Assembly (NCBI RefSeq): GCF_021440085.1
Contig: NZ_JAKCPW010000003.1
Location: forward strand, 496,001 to 560,000
Direction: 5' to 3'
DNA from: Dyadobacter sp. CY261
GTDB taxonomy: Bacteria; Bacteroidota; Bacteroidia; Cytophagales; Spirosomataceae
Length of the DNA: 64,000 nt
A program made the position numbers and the translations under genes. The notes below the pieces were generated by a model, which saw only the letters and a program-made list of their open reading frames with translations, ran no database searches and had not been told where the DNA came from. Shown one piece after another: positions 17,461 to 26,670 of the stretch; positions within the stretch are counted from its first letter, which is position 1; every line of letters begins with the position of its first letter.

Positions 17461-19836
17461 TTAAAATGTATATCTGAAATACGGCACAGGGAAAAACGGC
17501 TGCTGATACTGGTTCACCAGCTCGTTGGTACGCGGGTTATAGGTTTGCTGGAAAATGTTTTTGCGTGCCGTCACGTTCTGCAAATCCATTGAAAACTCCA
17601 TTGTGCTCCGGCGCATTTCGCGGCGGTACGAGAAGCGGATGTCCGTCCTGAAATAGACGCTTTGCCGGAGTGAATAGGCCTGGTTTTCGTCATACACCGC
17701 TGAGCCTTTAAGCCGCGATGCCGCCAGGTTCAGCGGGGTAATGTATTTGCCCCCTACAAGCGAAGTCTTAATGTTGGCGCTCAAAATATTGTCTTTCCCT
17801 AACTTAAACTCCTTGCCTCCCAGCACATTGAGTACATATTTAGTATTGAAAGCCGTATTGCGTTCCACCTTGTCGCTACCCTTGTATTTCGAATCGAAGA
17901 CCGAGGTTGTCAGCAAGAAGTAGTAGCCCTTGTTGAAATATCTTTCCAAGGTCAATTCGACACCCATATTGTGGCCGCTGCCTTCGTTCACAAGGCTGTC
18001 GCGGTCCGACGGGCCGAACGATGCACCCATATTTAATGCGGAGTAAGTAGATGTCCGCCGTTCGACCGGAACGTCAAACAATTTCTGGTAGTAAGGTTCG
18101 ATTTTCAGGAGCAGGTTTTCCGTCAGGCGGTTTTGATAGCTCAGCACGAAATGGTGGCTTTTGGTAAAACCAAGGTCCTTATTGTTCCGCACAGGGCCCG
18201 ATTCTCCGGGAGTTTGTACAAAATAAGTATAAATATTCTGCGCCTGGCTATTCAGCCCATATCCCAGGCTCACCGACTGTCCCTTGCCAAATGCATATTG
18301 CAGACCCGCACGCGGCTCTACCGCCACATTGTTGTTTAGATCATAATGCTGGAAATGAACGCCGGTCGTAAAAATTAACCCCTGCGAAATGCGGTACTTC
18401 CATTGCGCATAAACCTGAGTGAGCACTGTTTTTTCTCCGCTCACATTCGCACGGACAGTGTCGATCTTCCCGGCCTGATAAATGGAGCGACTGTAAAGAT
18501 CGAAGTCCAGCAAATCCACGGTTACGCCACCGTAAAGACTGCTTTTTGCATTCATTTTATGTCTTAAATTCAATACTGCTGAATATTTGGATGTGTTGTA
18601 CTTTGCCTCGCCGCTCAGAAATGCCTCGCGGGTTACATTGCTGATGGAGTCGCCACTGAACCGCTCGCGGGTGGTGCTCATGCCAAGGGTTAGTTTGGCG
18701 AATGTTTTGGGCGATAAATTGTGTTCGTAGGATAATCCAAATACGTTGGTACCGTACTTGACACGTGTATTCGTGTTTTCAGTTCCGTACAAGTTGGTGA
18801 GGGTCGTGTCTACTTCATTACCCAGAAAATTCACGTCGCTGCTTCCTGTAACGCCAAAAAGTGTCAGTTTCCCCTTTTCGCCAGTAGGCACGGCCACTTT
18901 GAAATTTAAATCCTGATAATCGGGAATAGCGGTACCGGTCCCGAACGACAAGCCCAGCGCCTTAAAAAGTCCGAGCGTCGAATAGCGGTAATTCAACAAA
19001 AAAGAGGCCTTTGAATTCTTTGAAAATGGACCTTCGGCCCCAAGTTCAAATCCGTTGAAACCCACTTGGCCCATCAGTTCATGTTTCTGATTATTGCCTT
19101 CCCGGAATTGGAGGTCAAACACCGCTGAGAGGGCATTTCCGTACTGGGCAGGAAAGGCGCCGGTAAGAAAGTCGGATTTACCGAGCACGTTGTTATTGAG
19201 CATGCTCACAGGCCCGCCAGTGGCTGCGAAAGAGCCAAAATGGTTGGGATTGGGGATGTTGAGGCCTTCGAGCTGCCATAATGTACCCGATGGCGAGTTT
19301 CCGCGGACTACGATGTCATTGCGCGAATCGTCACCCGATACCACACCCGCAAAGTTGGCGGCCATCCTCGAAGGATCGCCCAGGGCACCGGCGTAACGTT
19401 TGGTATCATCCACATTGAACGACCGGCCGCTTACCAGCGACAGTTCGTTATTGGTCTTGGTTTTATCATTCTTGCGATCGGCAGTCACAATCACCTCGTC
19501 CAGGTTTTGTACAGCCTCGGTCATGGTCACATTCAAAATGACCTCTTTACCGGCCGTTACAACGATCGCGGATAGTTTTTGCGTTTCGTAACCGACCATC
19601 GTGACCTGAAACGACTGGCGCCCCACAGGCACGCCGGAAATGCTAAAACTTCCCTCGACATCTGTAACAGCGCCGATAGGACTTTCACCAGCCTCTCCGA
19701 TCAACAAAACCGATGCGCCGATCACCGGCGATTTAGAAACTTCGTCCCGGATAGTCCCGCGGATCGTTTGCGTGCCTTCCTGTGCATAAAGGTCGACAAC
19801 GAAAAGTAAAGTCATGGCTAATAGTAATGCTTTCAT
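17461..19836 (-). CDS. TonB-dependent outer-membrane receptor with CarboxypepD_reg-like N-terminus
   Basis: This 791-residue protein has a signal peptide (MKALLLAMTLLFVVDLYAQ), a carboxypeptidase-regulatory-like domain (about residues 22-110), a plug (about 120-230) and a beta-barrel ending in an aromatic residue (YFRYTF). It is expected to import a ligand or nutrient through the outer membrane with TonB energy. Unlike SusC proteins it is short and has no SusD partner. The LytS kinase and LytTR regulator follow it on the same strand with a gap of about 50 bp, so the receptor may signal to or be controlled by them. Confidence 0.9.
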   Translation of the reverse strand: MKALLLAMTLLFVVDLYAQEGTQTIRGTIRDEVSKSPVIGASVLLIGEAGESPIGAVTDVEGSFSISGVPVGRQSFQVTMVGYETQKLSAIVVTAGKEVILNVTMTEAVQNLDEVIVTADRKNDKTKTNNELSLVSGRSFNVDDTKRYAGALGDPSRMAANFAGVVSGDDSRNDIVVRGNSPSGTLWQLEGLNIPNPNHFGSFAATGGPVSMLNNNVLGKSDFLTGAFPAQYGNALSAVFDLQFREGNNQKHELMGQVGFNGFELGAEGPFSKNSKASFLLNYRYSTLGLFKALGLSFGTGTAIPDYQDLNFKVAVPTGEKGKLTLFGVTGSSDVNFLGNEVDTTLTNLYGTENTNTRVKYGTNVFGLSYEHNLSPKTFAKLTLGMSTTRERFSGDSISNVTREAFLSGEAKYNTSKYSAVLNLRHKMNAKSSLYGGVTVDLLDFDLYSRSIYQAGKIDTVRANVSGEKTVLTQVYAQWKYRISQGLIFTTGVHFQHYDLNNNVAVEPRAGLQYAFGKGQSVSLGYGLNSQAQNIYTYFVQTPGESGPVRNNKDLGFTKSHHFVLSYQNRLTENLLLKIEPYYQKLFDVPVERRTSTYSALNMGASFGPSDRDSLVNEGSGHNMGVELTLERYFNKGYYFLLTTSVFDSKYKGSDKVERNTAFNTKYVLNVLGGKEFKLGKDNILSANIKTSLVGGKYITPLNLAASRLKGSAVYDENQAYSLRQSVYFRTDIRFSYRREMRRSTMEFSMDLQNVTARKNIFQQTYNPRTNELVNQYQQPFFPVPYFRYTF

Positions 19837-19999
19837 TGGCTATGTTTTTTGAATTGATGCACCAAAATTCTCCATAACATGCTGTGTTTGAAATACAATG
19901 AGAGGTCAACCGTAAAGAATGGAGGGTGAAACGGCGGCATCATAAGGGGAATCGTGACAGAAGTCACAGGGATATAATAGGAAAGAGAAAACAAACTTA

Positions 20000-20032
20000 T
20001 TTGGACTTATTATAAACAAAGGGCTATATTTA
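20000..20032 (+). promoter_or_regulatory. Promoter of the ECF sigma gene
   Basis: TTTG at 20000-20003 is separated by 21 bp from TATATTTA at 20025-20032, one mismatch from TAnnTTTG. The implied start near 20037 leaves a short leader to the ATG at 20065. It is the vegetative Bacteroidota pattern rather than an obvious ECF promoter. Confidence 0.5.
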
Positions 20033-20064
20033 CTGCATTGAACTCCGTTCGCACCCATGATTGC

Positions 20065-20604
20065 ATGACTACCAACGCGCCCGATAATGCTCCATTCCGG
20101 ATAGACGAACAGTCTTTCAAGCAGATCTATCTGGCTCACTGGGAGAAGGTTTACGCGGTTTGCTACAACACCATCCGTGATCCTGAGCCTGCCAAGGGTA
20201 TGGTCCAGGAAATCTTCAAATCGCTTTGGGAGCGGAAAGATGCACTGGAAATTACGACATCCGTAGAACGTTATCTGCTGCGCTCGGCCAAATTCAAGGT
20301 TTTTGAATACCTCCGCAATACCAAATCGCGCAAAGAGCACAATGAAATCGCATTTGCCGATTACTGCGACCGTACGCATTGCACCGAGAACGACGTTCTT
20401 TATAATAACCTCAAAAGCAAGGTCGACGGCCTGGTAGACACCCTGCCATGCCAATGTCGGCGTGTTTACAAAATGAGCCGTGAAGAAGGGCTTAGCAACA
20501 GAGAGATCGCCTCTGCCCTACTGATCTCCGAAAGGGCTGTCGAATACCACATTACTCGTGCGCTTTCCACACTTCGCGCCAACCTCGCCGAATATATCCA
20601 CTAG
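20065..20604 (+). CDS. ECF-type RNA polymerase sigma-70 factor
   Basis: This 179-residue sigma factor has region 2 (EQSFKQIYLAHWEKVYAVCY, with EIFKSLWERKD) and a C-terminal region 4 helix-turn-helix (EEGLSNREIASALLISERAVE). It matches the Bacteroidota FecI-like ECF group that usually controls TonB receptor loci. A TTG at 20038 would extend it by nine residues, but the promoter position favours ATG 20065. The gene heads a co-oriented row: anti-sigma, lipoprotein, PepSY protein, TonB receptor. Confidence 0.93.
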   Translation: MTTNAPDNAPFRIDEQSFKQIYLAHWEKVYAVCYNTIRDPEPAKGMVQEIFKSLWERKDALEITTSVERYLLRSAKFKVFEYLRNTKSRKEHNEIAFADYCDRTHCTENDVLYNNLKSKVDGLVDTLPCQCRRVYKMSREEGLSNREIASALLISERAVEYHITRALSTLRANLAEYIH

Positions 20605-20648
20605 AATCGTCGGGGCGGCTTACGGCTAATGTCAATTTATGCTACTTT

Positions 20649-20656
20649 TACTTTTG
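20649..20656 (+). promoter_or_regulatory. Possible -7 element before the anti-sigma gene
   Basis: TACTTTTG is a perfect TAnnTTTG element, placed about 34 bp before the anti-sigma ATG at 20690. No TTTG is seen at the -33 distance, so an alternative sigma factor or activator may be involved. Confidence 0.3.
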
Positions 20657-20689
20657 GAAGCATCACCAACCGAACTGTGCAGTACCTGA

Positions 20690-21382
20690 ATGAAGATCAG
20701 TAAAGAGCTTATTGAAAAATACCATCATGGCCGCTGCACCGAAGTGGAAAAGACGGCAGTGGAAGACTGGTTGCTCAACGACGATGCCGAGGAAACCGTA
20801 AGCTGGGAATCACCACAAGAAAGAATGACGTTGAAGGCTGAAATGTGGAATGACATTTCAGGCGTGCTTCCGGAGTCTCAAAGCAATCTTACTCCGAAAA
20901 TCAAACATACCATTGTCCGTTCGTTCTGGAAACCGGCCATGGCTGCCTGCCTGCTTGCTGTACTGGGAACGGTTCTTTACAGCGTTCAGCGAGAGTCGGT
21001 GAATGAAGAAGTAATCTCTCTCGACAATATTTCCGGTACCCGAAATAAAGACCTTCACGAAAAAGGGTTTACCCTATCCATCGCCCCAAAAAGCAACGTA
21101 GCTATTAACAGCAAAACGGGCATCATGGATTTTTGCGGTGCCGTACTGATCAACCCCAAAGAGGATATCAAACTTACCATTCAGGGTTCATGCGCCAACC
21201 CTACCCAGAACCGGGAAACAGTTTCCATGAAAAAAGGGCAAAACTACATTGCACTTAACTACGGCGGCAATACTCAAAGCGGAGAAGCATCAACCGGCGA
21301 GGTCATCGTTGTGGAGGAAGGTGCGATGGTAAGCCTCCCTCCACTTGTTTTGAAGCAGCTCATGCATCAGTTCAATATTTGA
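20690..21382 (+). CDS. Anti-sigma factor, FecR-like, divergent
   Basis: This 230-residue protein has a cytoplasmic N-terminal segment (SKELIEKYHHGRCTEVEKTAVEDWL) typical of Bacteroidota FecR-type anti-sigma factors. A single membrane helix follows (about residues 82-98, MAACLLAVLGTVLYSV), then a periplasmic domain of beta character. The periplasmic part is shorter and less conserved than in standard FecR proteins. It lies 85 bp downstream of the ECF sigma gene and presumably sequesters that factor until a signal from the TonB receptor arrives. Confidence 0.82.
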   Translation: MKISKELIEKYHHGRCTEVEKTAVEDWLLNDDAEETVSWESPQERMTLKAEMWNDISGVLPESQSNLTPKIKHTIVRSFWKPAMAACLLAVLGTVLYSVQRESVNEEVISLDNISGTRNKDLHEKGFTLSIAPKSNVAINSKTGIMDFCGAVLINPKEDIKLTIQGSCANPTQNRETVSMKKGQNYIALNYGGNTQSGEASTGEVIVVEEGAMVSLPPLVLKQLMHQFNI

Positions 21383-21390
21383 CCTAACTC

Positions 21391-22614
21391 ATGGCACAGC
21401 GTTACCGGAGTGTTTGTCACTTCGCTTTACTCCTTCTTTTCGTCAGTGTATGGATGAACGGCTGCCAGCCGCAAAACCATGAAGATAAAGGTGGCTCCAA
21501 AAAGAAGTACAGCATTTATGTCATGATGCAAAATGGCAAGGAATATGTTTTACAAACAGATTCCCTTGCTTCGGGTGAACTAAGCCCTGAAAAAACCGGT
21601 GCAAGGGTCGTTCCTGCGCCACTTTACTACGACCTCATCATACGCGACGGGCAGTATTACAGCATTGATCGCCGGAGGAAATCTTTTGTGCGATATAAGA
21701 TTGCAAACGGAGAGTTTGTAGCGGATACGGCCATTGCGGTTACCGGATTTCCTTCTGTCGAAAATTACAACTGGATTTCCCGCGACTCGCTGATGATCCT
21801 GGGCTATGACGACGAGGCCCGTAAAGTGAGGTATGTCAAAATACAAGTCAGTAATATGACCATTTCGCAGGGTACGGTGCCTATTCCGGCGCCGTTTGGC
21901 GGCTACAACTGGCTTTCGATCGGCTTTTCGCAGTTTTTGGATAACAAACTGTACATCGGCTATTGCTACCACGCCTACAATCTGAACAACTACACTACTG
22001 GCGACACTATCTACACCGCCGTGCTGGATTACTCGCGACTGACACCCCTCAATACGCTCAAAGACACCCGCTCCGTCTACCCGGGAGGCGAAAACACGCG
22101 TCAAAGTCATTCTTTTGTTACTGAAAAAGGGGATTTTTACTTCATTGCCTGCCCCGGCATCGCGGCCGGCAATTATCCGAACAAGGCTACGGGGATTTTC
22201 CGAATCAAACAGTCACAGGAAGAAATTGATCCGGATTATTTTTTCAACATTTCTACTTCTCCAATTAAAAACCACGGCTACGGCTTCTGGTATGTAGGCA
22301 ATGGAAAGGCCATCGTAAGAACCGAACGGAAAGGCATATACACTGGCATGAAAGACCACTATAAAGTCCCTCATTTCGACTTTTACCTCCTCGACCTAGA
22401 AAAACAAACCACCAGCAGGCTTGATTTGCCGCTCGATAAGGGTACTGCACGGCAATGCGTACTGGTAGAGGACGGGACCGTGTACATCACCGTTAGTTCA
22501 GGTAACGAGGGCCGTTATGTCTGGCTATTCAATCCAGAGACAGGTTCTTTGAAAAAGGGATTGAAATTCAGTGACGATACTGAATATATTTTGAGATTGG
22601 AGCGGCTGAATTGA
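21391..22614 (+). CDS. DUF4374-like lipoprotein
   Basis: This 407-residue lipoprotein has a signal peptide with lipobox (LFVSVWMNGC, Cys at about residue 25). The mature part has repeated short beta segments suggesting a propeller (YYDLIIRDGQYYSID, YNWISRDSLMILGYDD, GTVYITVSSGNEGRYVWLF). Size and context resemble DUF4374 proteins that accompany TonB siderophore receptors in Bacteroidota. It starts 8 bp after the anti-sigma gene, so it is in the same operon. It may bind the ligand at the cell surface or in the periplasm; this is inferred. Confidence 0.7.
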   Translation: MAQRYRSVCHFALLLLFVSVWMNGCQPQNHEDKGGSKKKYSIYVMMQNGKEYVLQTDSLASGELSPEKTGARVVPAPLYYDLIIRDGQYYSIDRRRKSFVRYKIANGEFVADTAIAVTGFPSVENYNWISRDSLMILGYDDEARKVRYVKIQVSNMTISQGTVPIPAPFGGYNWLSIGFSQFLDNKLYIGYCYHAYNLNNYTTGDTIYTAVLDYSRLTPLNTLKDTRSVYPGGENTRQSHSFVTEKGDFYFIACPGIAAGNYPNKATGIFRIKQSQEEIDPDYFFNISTSPIKNHGYGFWYVGNGKAIVRTERKGIYTGMKDHYKVPHFDFYLLDLEKQTTSRLDLPLDKGTARQCVLVEDGTVYITVSSGNEGRYVWLFNPETGSLKKGLKFSDDTEYILRLERLN

Positions 22615-22996
22615 TGAATGCCAACTAGGCCTTCTCGGTTTCCTCAGGCGTGAGACCCAACGCCGCTCACCTGCCAGCAGCTCATTCAGAAATCAATCAA
22701 AACATCCTTATTGGCTTCCGTGCCAAAGATCCATTTAAAACCAAAATCGGTCAGTGGATCGATAATCTGCCGGAGTGTGTGTCTTCCATTAACAAGGGAC
22801 TAGTGTGTATGAATCGCCAAAAATCAATATCCCGAAAATATAAAATCGTTTAATGCAATGCTTGGCACAATGCCGTTCGCAAAGTCCTTTTTTTGCCAAA
22901 CGGCCTTCGGGAACTGAGCAATTGGGCTACTCCATTCAAAAGGGCGAACGTCCCTATCAACATTAATACATTGGCGAAATAAGTACAGTGTCCTCC
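22615..22996. other. Gene-free stretch, 382 bp
   Basis: No convincing gene is present. A 67-codon frame at 22650-22853 has no family resemblance and unlike codon use. No TAnnTTTG promoter was found before the PepSY gene at 22997. Short inverted segments (TTGGCA with TGCCAA; GCCGTT with AACGGC, 22861-22909) overlap each other and are not a clean terminator. Confidence 0.5.
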
Positions 22997-24154
22997 ATGA
23001 ACATTCTTAAAAAAATCAATGCCTGGCTTCATCTCTGGCTTGGGCTGGCTTCCGGAATTGTAGTAGTTATCGTCGGCTTTACGGGCTGCATACTTGTGTT
23101 TGAAAGCGAATTGGAGGACATGACCATGAGCCACCTTCATGCCGACAACCCGGACAACAACGAAATGCTGCCGCCTTCGGCATTGTGGCAATCGGTGAAA
23201 GAGGCCTTGCCCGACAAGGAAATCCACAGTGTATGGTATCACGGAAAGAACCAGACGGCCCATTTAAGCCTCAATTCCGATTCGCTGGTTTATATTAACC
23301 CTTATACCGCGGAGATTGTGGCCATGGTGGACCATGAGGATTTTTTCCATTTCATTCTCGATGGCCATACCAGCCTGTGGATCGAAGGCAAAGTCGGGAC
23401 AGGTATCGTAAGCTATGCCACACTGATCTTTTTTATTCTGCTAATCACAGGAATGGTGCTTTGGTGGCCGAAAAAATGGCAGAAGTCGGAAAGGCAAAAG
23501 GCGCTGACGATCAAGTGGAGCGCCAGGTTCAAGCGTGTAAATTATGATCTGCATAATGTGCTGGGATTTTACTCGCTCACTATCGCATTAATTCTGACAA
23601 TTACCGGACTGATTATGGGTTTTCAATGGTTTTCCAAAAGCTTTTACTGGATGGTGTCCGGCGGCGCGGCACCGCAACGTTATGAGCAGGCGTTTTCGGA
23701 TACTACCCAAAACCTGCCGCTTGCCAGCATGTCGAATGTGGATGCTGCCTGGCGAAAAGGCGTTACGGAGATCGGGGTGCTGAACAAGGACGCCATCATC
23801 GTTTCCTTTCCTGAGAAGCCTTCCGAACCAATTGACCTCTGTACGGACATGTACAATGGTTCATGGCGTTATGTGTACCTAGACCAGCATACTTTGAAAC
23901 AACTACCGGCCAGCCAGACACAGATTTCGGACCTTAATGTCGCGCAGTGGCTGCGACGGACCAACTACGCGTTGCACGTGGGGGCGGTGGGCGGATTAAC
24001 CACCAAAATACTATATTTCCTAGCGAGCCTTATCTGCACCAGTCTACCTATTACCGGATTCTATATTTGGTGGGGTAAAAAAGTTAAACCTAAAAAGCGA
24101 AGCAAGACGTTTTCAGCCAGTTCTCAATTTTCTGTTTCTACCGGCAAAGCCTGA
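22997..24154 (+). CDS. PepSY-associated transmembrane protein (PiuB-like)
   Basis: This 385-residue inner-membrane protein of the PepSY_TM group often accompanies siderophore receptors and may act as an iron reductase or in siderophore processing. It has the typical N-terminal helix (NAWLHLWLGLASGIVVVIVGFT), conserved HNVLGFYSL, a large periplasmic loop and a C-terminal helix pair ending in SLPITGFYIWWGKK. The ATG at 22997 is used because the longer frame begins at GTG 22988. Position between the lipoprotein and the TonB receptor supports an iron-uptake function. Confidence 0.88.
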   Translation: MNILKKINAWLHLWLGLASGIVVVIVGFTGCILVFESELEDMTMSHLHADNPDNNEMLPPSALWQSVKEALPDKEIHSVWYHGKNQTAHLSLNSDSLVYINPYTAEIVAMVDHEDFFHFILDGHTSLWIEGKVGTGIVSYATLIFFILLITGMVLWWPKKWQKSERQKALTIKWSARFKRVNYDLHNVLGFYSLTIALILTITGLIMGFQWFSKSFYWMVSGGAAPQRYEQAFSDTTQNLPLASMSNVDAAWRKGVTEIGVLNKDAIIVSFPEKPSEPIDLCTDMYNGSWRYVYLDQHTLKQLPASQTQISDLNVAQWLRRTNYALHVGAVGGLTTKILYFLASLICTSLPITGFYIWWGKKVKPKKRSKTFSASSQFSVSTGKA

Positions 24155-24222
24155 TCATTATTATTGTACACTTCATCACCTCTTTCCATTCCCGGTAATG
24201 AGCCGGATTCTTTTTCTCAAAT

Positions 24223-26667
24223 ATGAAATTTCAATACTTTTTGCGGCCTCTTGTCACCTTTCTATTTGCATTAATTGGATTACAAACAGGTTTTGCTCAA
24301 TCATTGCCTGATTACCTGATCAAGGGTACGCTCGTTGACTCTGCCTCTTCCAAAGCCATTGAATTTGCTACGATCAGCATTCTCGACGAGCAACAGCAAG
24401 CGGTAGCACTGACCTATTCCGACGAAAATGGCATTTTCAAGTCGACCGACGTCAAGCCTGGCTCCTATTTTCTGAACCTCTCTTTTGTAGGCTACCGCCA
24501 GAAACGGCTGGCATTCAAAATCAATTCGACGACCCCTTACGATTTCGGCATGGTACGCCTCGTTCCTGATGTAACACAACTCGACGCAGTGACCGTAACA
24601 GGCATGCGCCAACTGGTTGAACAACAACCCGGAATGCTTATTTATAATGCAGAAAAGGACATCAGCAACTCGGGCGGAACGGCGGCTGACGTGCTCCGCA
24701 AGGCGCCCATCCTGAACGTTGACGCGGCGGGAAATGTAACGATGCGCGGAAATTCCAACCTGCGTATCCTCATTAATGGCAAGTACTCGGGACAAATGGC
24801 GCGGAATGCAGCCGATGCATTGAATATGATGCCGGCGGGGGCGATCAAGTCGGTGGAAGTGATCACAAGCCCGTCTGCCCGCTACGATGCGGAGGGAGCT
24901 GCCGGCGTTATTAATATTATTACTAAAAAAGGGAACCAGAGCACCAGTGGCACGATCGAACTGGTAGGTGGTAATCTTGAACAGGCCATTAACCCACGCA
25001 TTGCATTGAACCGCGATAAATGGAATGTTAGCTCAACGCTGCATTTGCACCGTTTTCGTAATAAAGAACTCTCGAACCTAGACCGGACTACATTTGAAAA
25101 TGGCGTAGCAACGGGCAAAGTTCGCCAGGAAATTGTGCGGGACAATGCCAGCCCGCACAGCTCCGGCGATGTGCAAATGGAGTATTTGCCCGACAGCGCT
25201 AATGTTTTCAACTTCTCCGTCAATGGCTGGCTGGGTAACTGGCCGCAGAACAGCGAGCAGCGCAACAGCCAGTTGACGCCCGATGGGCAAATAACCGATC
25301 AATTCTATCAGTCAGTCAAAACCAAAGCGCCCAATAAAGGCATTGACCTGAATTTGGGTTATACTAAAAAATTTAAAAAACCGGGCGAAGAATTGTACCT
25401 GATGGTGCAACATAACCGCTCGATCGACGATTACCGTTACAATGCCTATCAGCGCGACGATGAGCAATTCCTGATCTACCGCGAGATCAATAACAATAGC
25501 ACGCACAACCGTGAATGGACATTTCAGGCCGACTACATTTTACCATTGACACCATCCGGTAAACATGCCCTCGAAAGCGGTGTAAAAGCAATTTTGCGCA
25601 ATGTCGGAAGCCATTATCAGGTGCAAGCCAGCGGGAATGGCACACCGGATGAACTCAGCATTGTCCCATCCCGTACCGATCGTTTCGACTACCGCCAGGA
25701 TGTGCTGGCTGCTTATGGCCAGCTCAAATTGAAATGGGGCAATGGCTGGGCGCTGCATACAGGAGCGCGTATGGAGGGCACTTTCCTCGAAGGAAACCAA
25801 CGAGATGCCAACGTGCATTTCATCAGCGATTTCCGGAACTTTGTGCCCAGTGCGACGATTTTCAAAAAACTGAATGCTAATAATAACCTGACGCTGAGTT
25901 ATACCAAACGCATTTCGAGACCATCGATCTGGGACCTTAATCCCAACCGCGACAGCCAGGACCCAAAGAATATCGTCGTAGGTAACCCTTCACTGAAACC
26001 CGAGGAGCTGAACCAGGTAGAGTTCACTTACGCCTTGCAGACCAACTCTGATTTCTTCCTGAACCTTTCGGCATTTGGCAGAAAAACCGATAATTCCATC
26101 GAAAGCATTGTAACCATGGACAGCGAGGGCATTGCAACGACCACGAAACAGAACCTCGCCTCGAATGAGCAATACGGAATCAACTTTTCGACCTCACTCT
26201 CTCCCCTTCCCGACTGGAAGATCAACAGCAATGCCAACATCCGACATGCCCGTTTCAAAAGCGGTGCACTCAGCATCGACAACAAAGGCGCTGCCTGGGG
26301 TGTCAACATCAATACCAGCGTCAAACTGCGTAAAAATTACAGTGTGCAGGCGTATGGGGACTATGATGCTCGCAGCATACAGCTCCAAGGATTCGAAGGG
26401 GCTTGGTTCTATTACAGCTTCTCAGCCAAAAAAGAGCTTCCCGCACGCAAGCTTACGATCACGCTCATGACAGTGAGCCCATTCGGCGCCTATCGCCCGC
26501 AAAAAGAGGTGGTAAGTTCACCAGAATTCCATTCTGTGATGCGTAACCAATATTTGATGCGCTCGGTCAGGGTTTCGCTCAACTGGGAGTTCGGCGGGTT
26601 GTTCAAACAGGGCTCGGGACGGAAGATTACGAACGACGACCTCAAAAATGTCAAACAAGGCGGCTAA
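24223..26667 (+). CDS. TonB-dependent receptor, outer-membrane beta-barrel family
   Basis: This 814-residue protein has a signal peptide (LFALIGLQTGFAQ), a CarboxypepD_reg-like domain (about residues 28-115), a plug with the conserved ADVLRKAPILNVDAAGNV, SVEVITSPSARYDAEGAAGVI and INIITKK segments, and a long barrel with an outer_membrane_beta-barrel family signature (SYTKRISRPSIWDLNPN). It terminates the ECF sigma unit and is the probable transport target of that regulation. The ligand is likely a ferric siderophore or similar, judging from the PepSY partner. Confidence 0.9.
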   Translation: MKFQYFLRPLVTFLFALIGLQTGFAQSLPDYLIKGTLVDSASSKAIEFATISILDEQQQAVALTYSDENGIFKSTDVKPGSYFLNLSFVGYRQKRLAFKINSTTPYDFGMVRLVPDVTQLDAVTVTGMRQLVEQQPGMLIYNAEKDISNSGGTAADVLRKAPILNVDAAGNVTMRGNSNLRILINGKYSGQMARNAADALNMMPAGAIKSVEVITSPSARYDAEGAAGVINIITKKGNQSTSGTIELVGGNLEQAINPRIALNRDKWNVSSTLHLHRFRNKELSNLDRTTFENGVATGKVRQEIVRDNASPHSSGDVQMEYLPDSANVFNFSVNGWLGNWPQNSEQRNSQLTPDGQITDQFYQSVKTKAPNKGIDLNLGYTKKFKKPGEELYLMVQHNRSIDDYRYNAYQRDDEQFLIYREINNNSTHNREWTFQADYILPLTPSGKHALESGVKAILRNVGSHYQVQASGNGTPDELSIVPSRTDRFDYRQDVLAAYGQLKLKWGNGWALHTGARMEGTFLEGNQRDANVHFISDFRNFVPSATIFKKLNANNNLTLSYTKRISRPSIWDLNPNRDSQDPKNIVVGNPSLKPEELNQVEFTYALQTNSDFFLNLSAFGRKTDNSIESIVTMDSEGIATTTKQNLASNEQYGINFSTSLSPLPDWKINSNANIRHARFKSGALSIDNKGAAWGVNINTSVKLRKNYSVQAYGDYDARSIQLQGFEGAWFYYSFSAKKELPARKLTITLMTVSPFGAYRPQKEVVSSPEFHSVMRNQYLMRSVRVSLNWEFGGLFKQGSGRKITNDDLKNVKQGG

Positions 26668-26670
26668 TAC

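Noticed and set aside
17461-19836. SusC/SusD polysaccharide utilisation locus
   Set aside because: No SusD gene or glycoside hydrolase is adjacent, and the receptor is shorter than SusC proteins.
22650-22853. 67-codon gene between the DUF4374-like and PepSY genes
   Set aside because: No promoter, no family resemblance and composition unlike neighbouring genes.
22861-22909. Terminator or riboswitch before the PepSY gene
   Set aside because: The inverted segments overlap each other and do not form a stable stem followed by a T-run; no known riboswitch core is visible.
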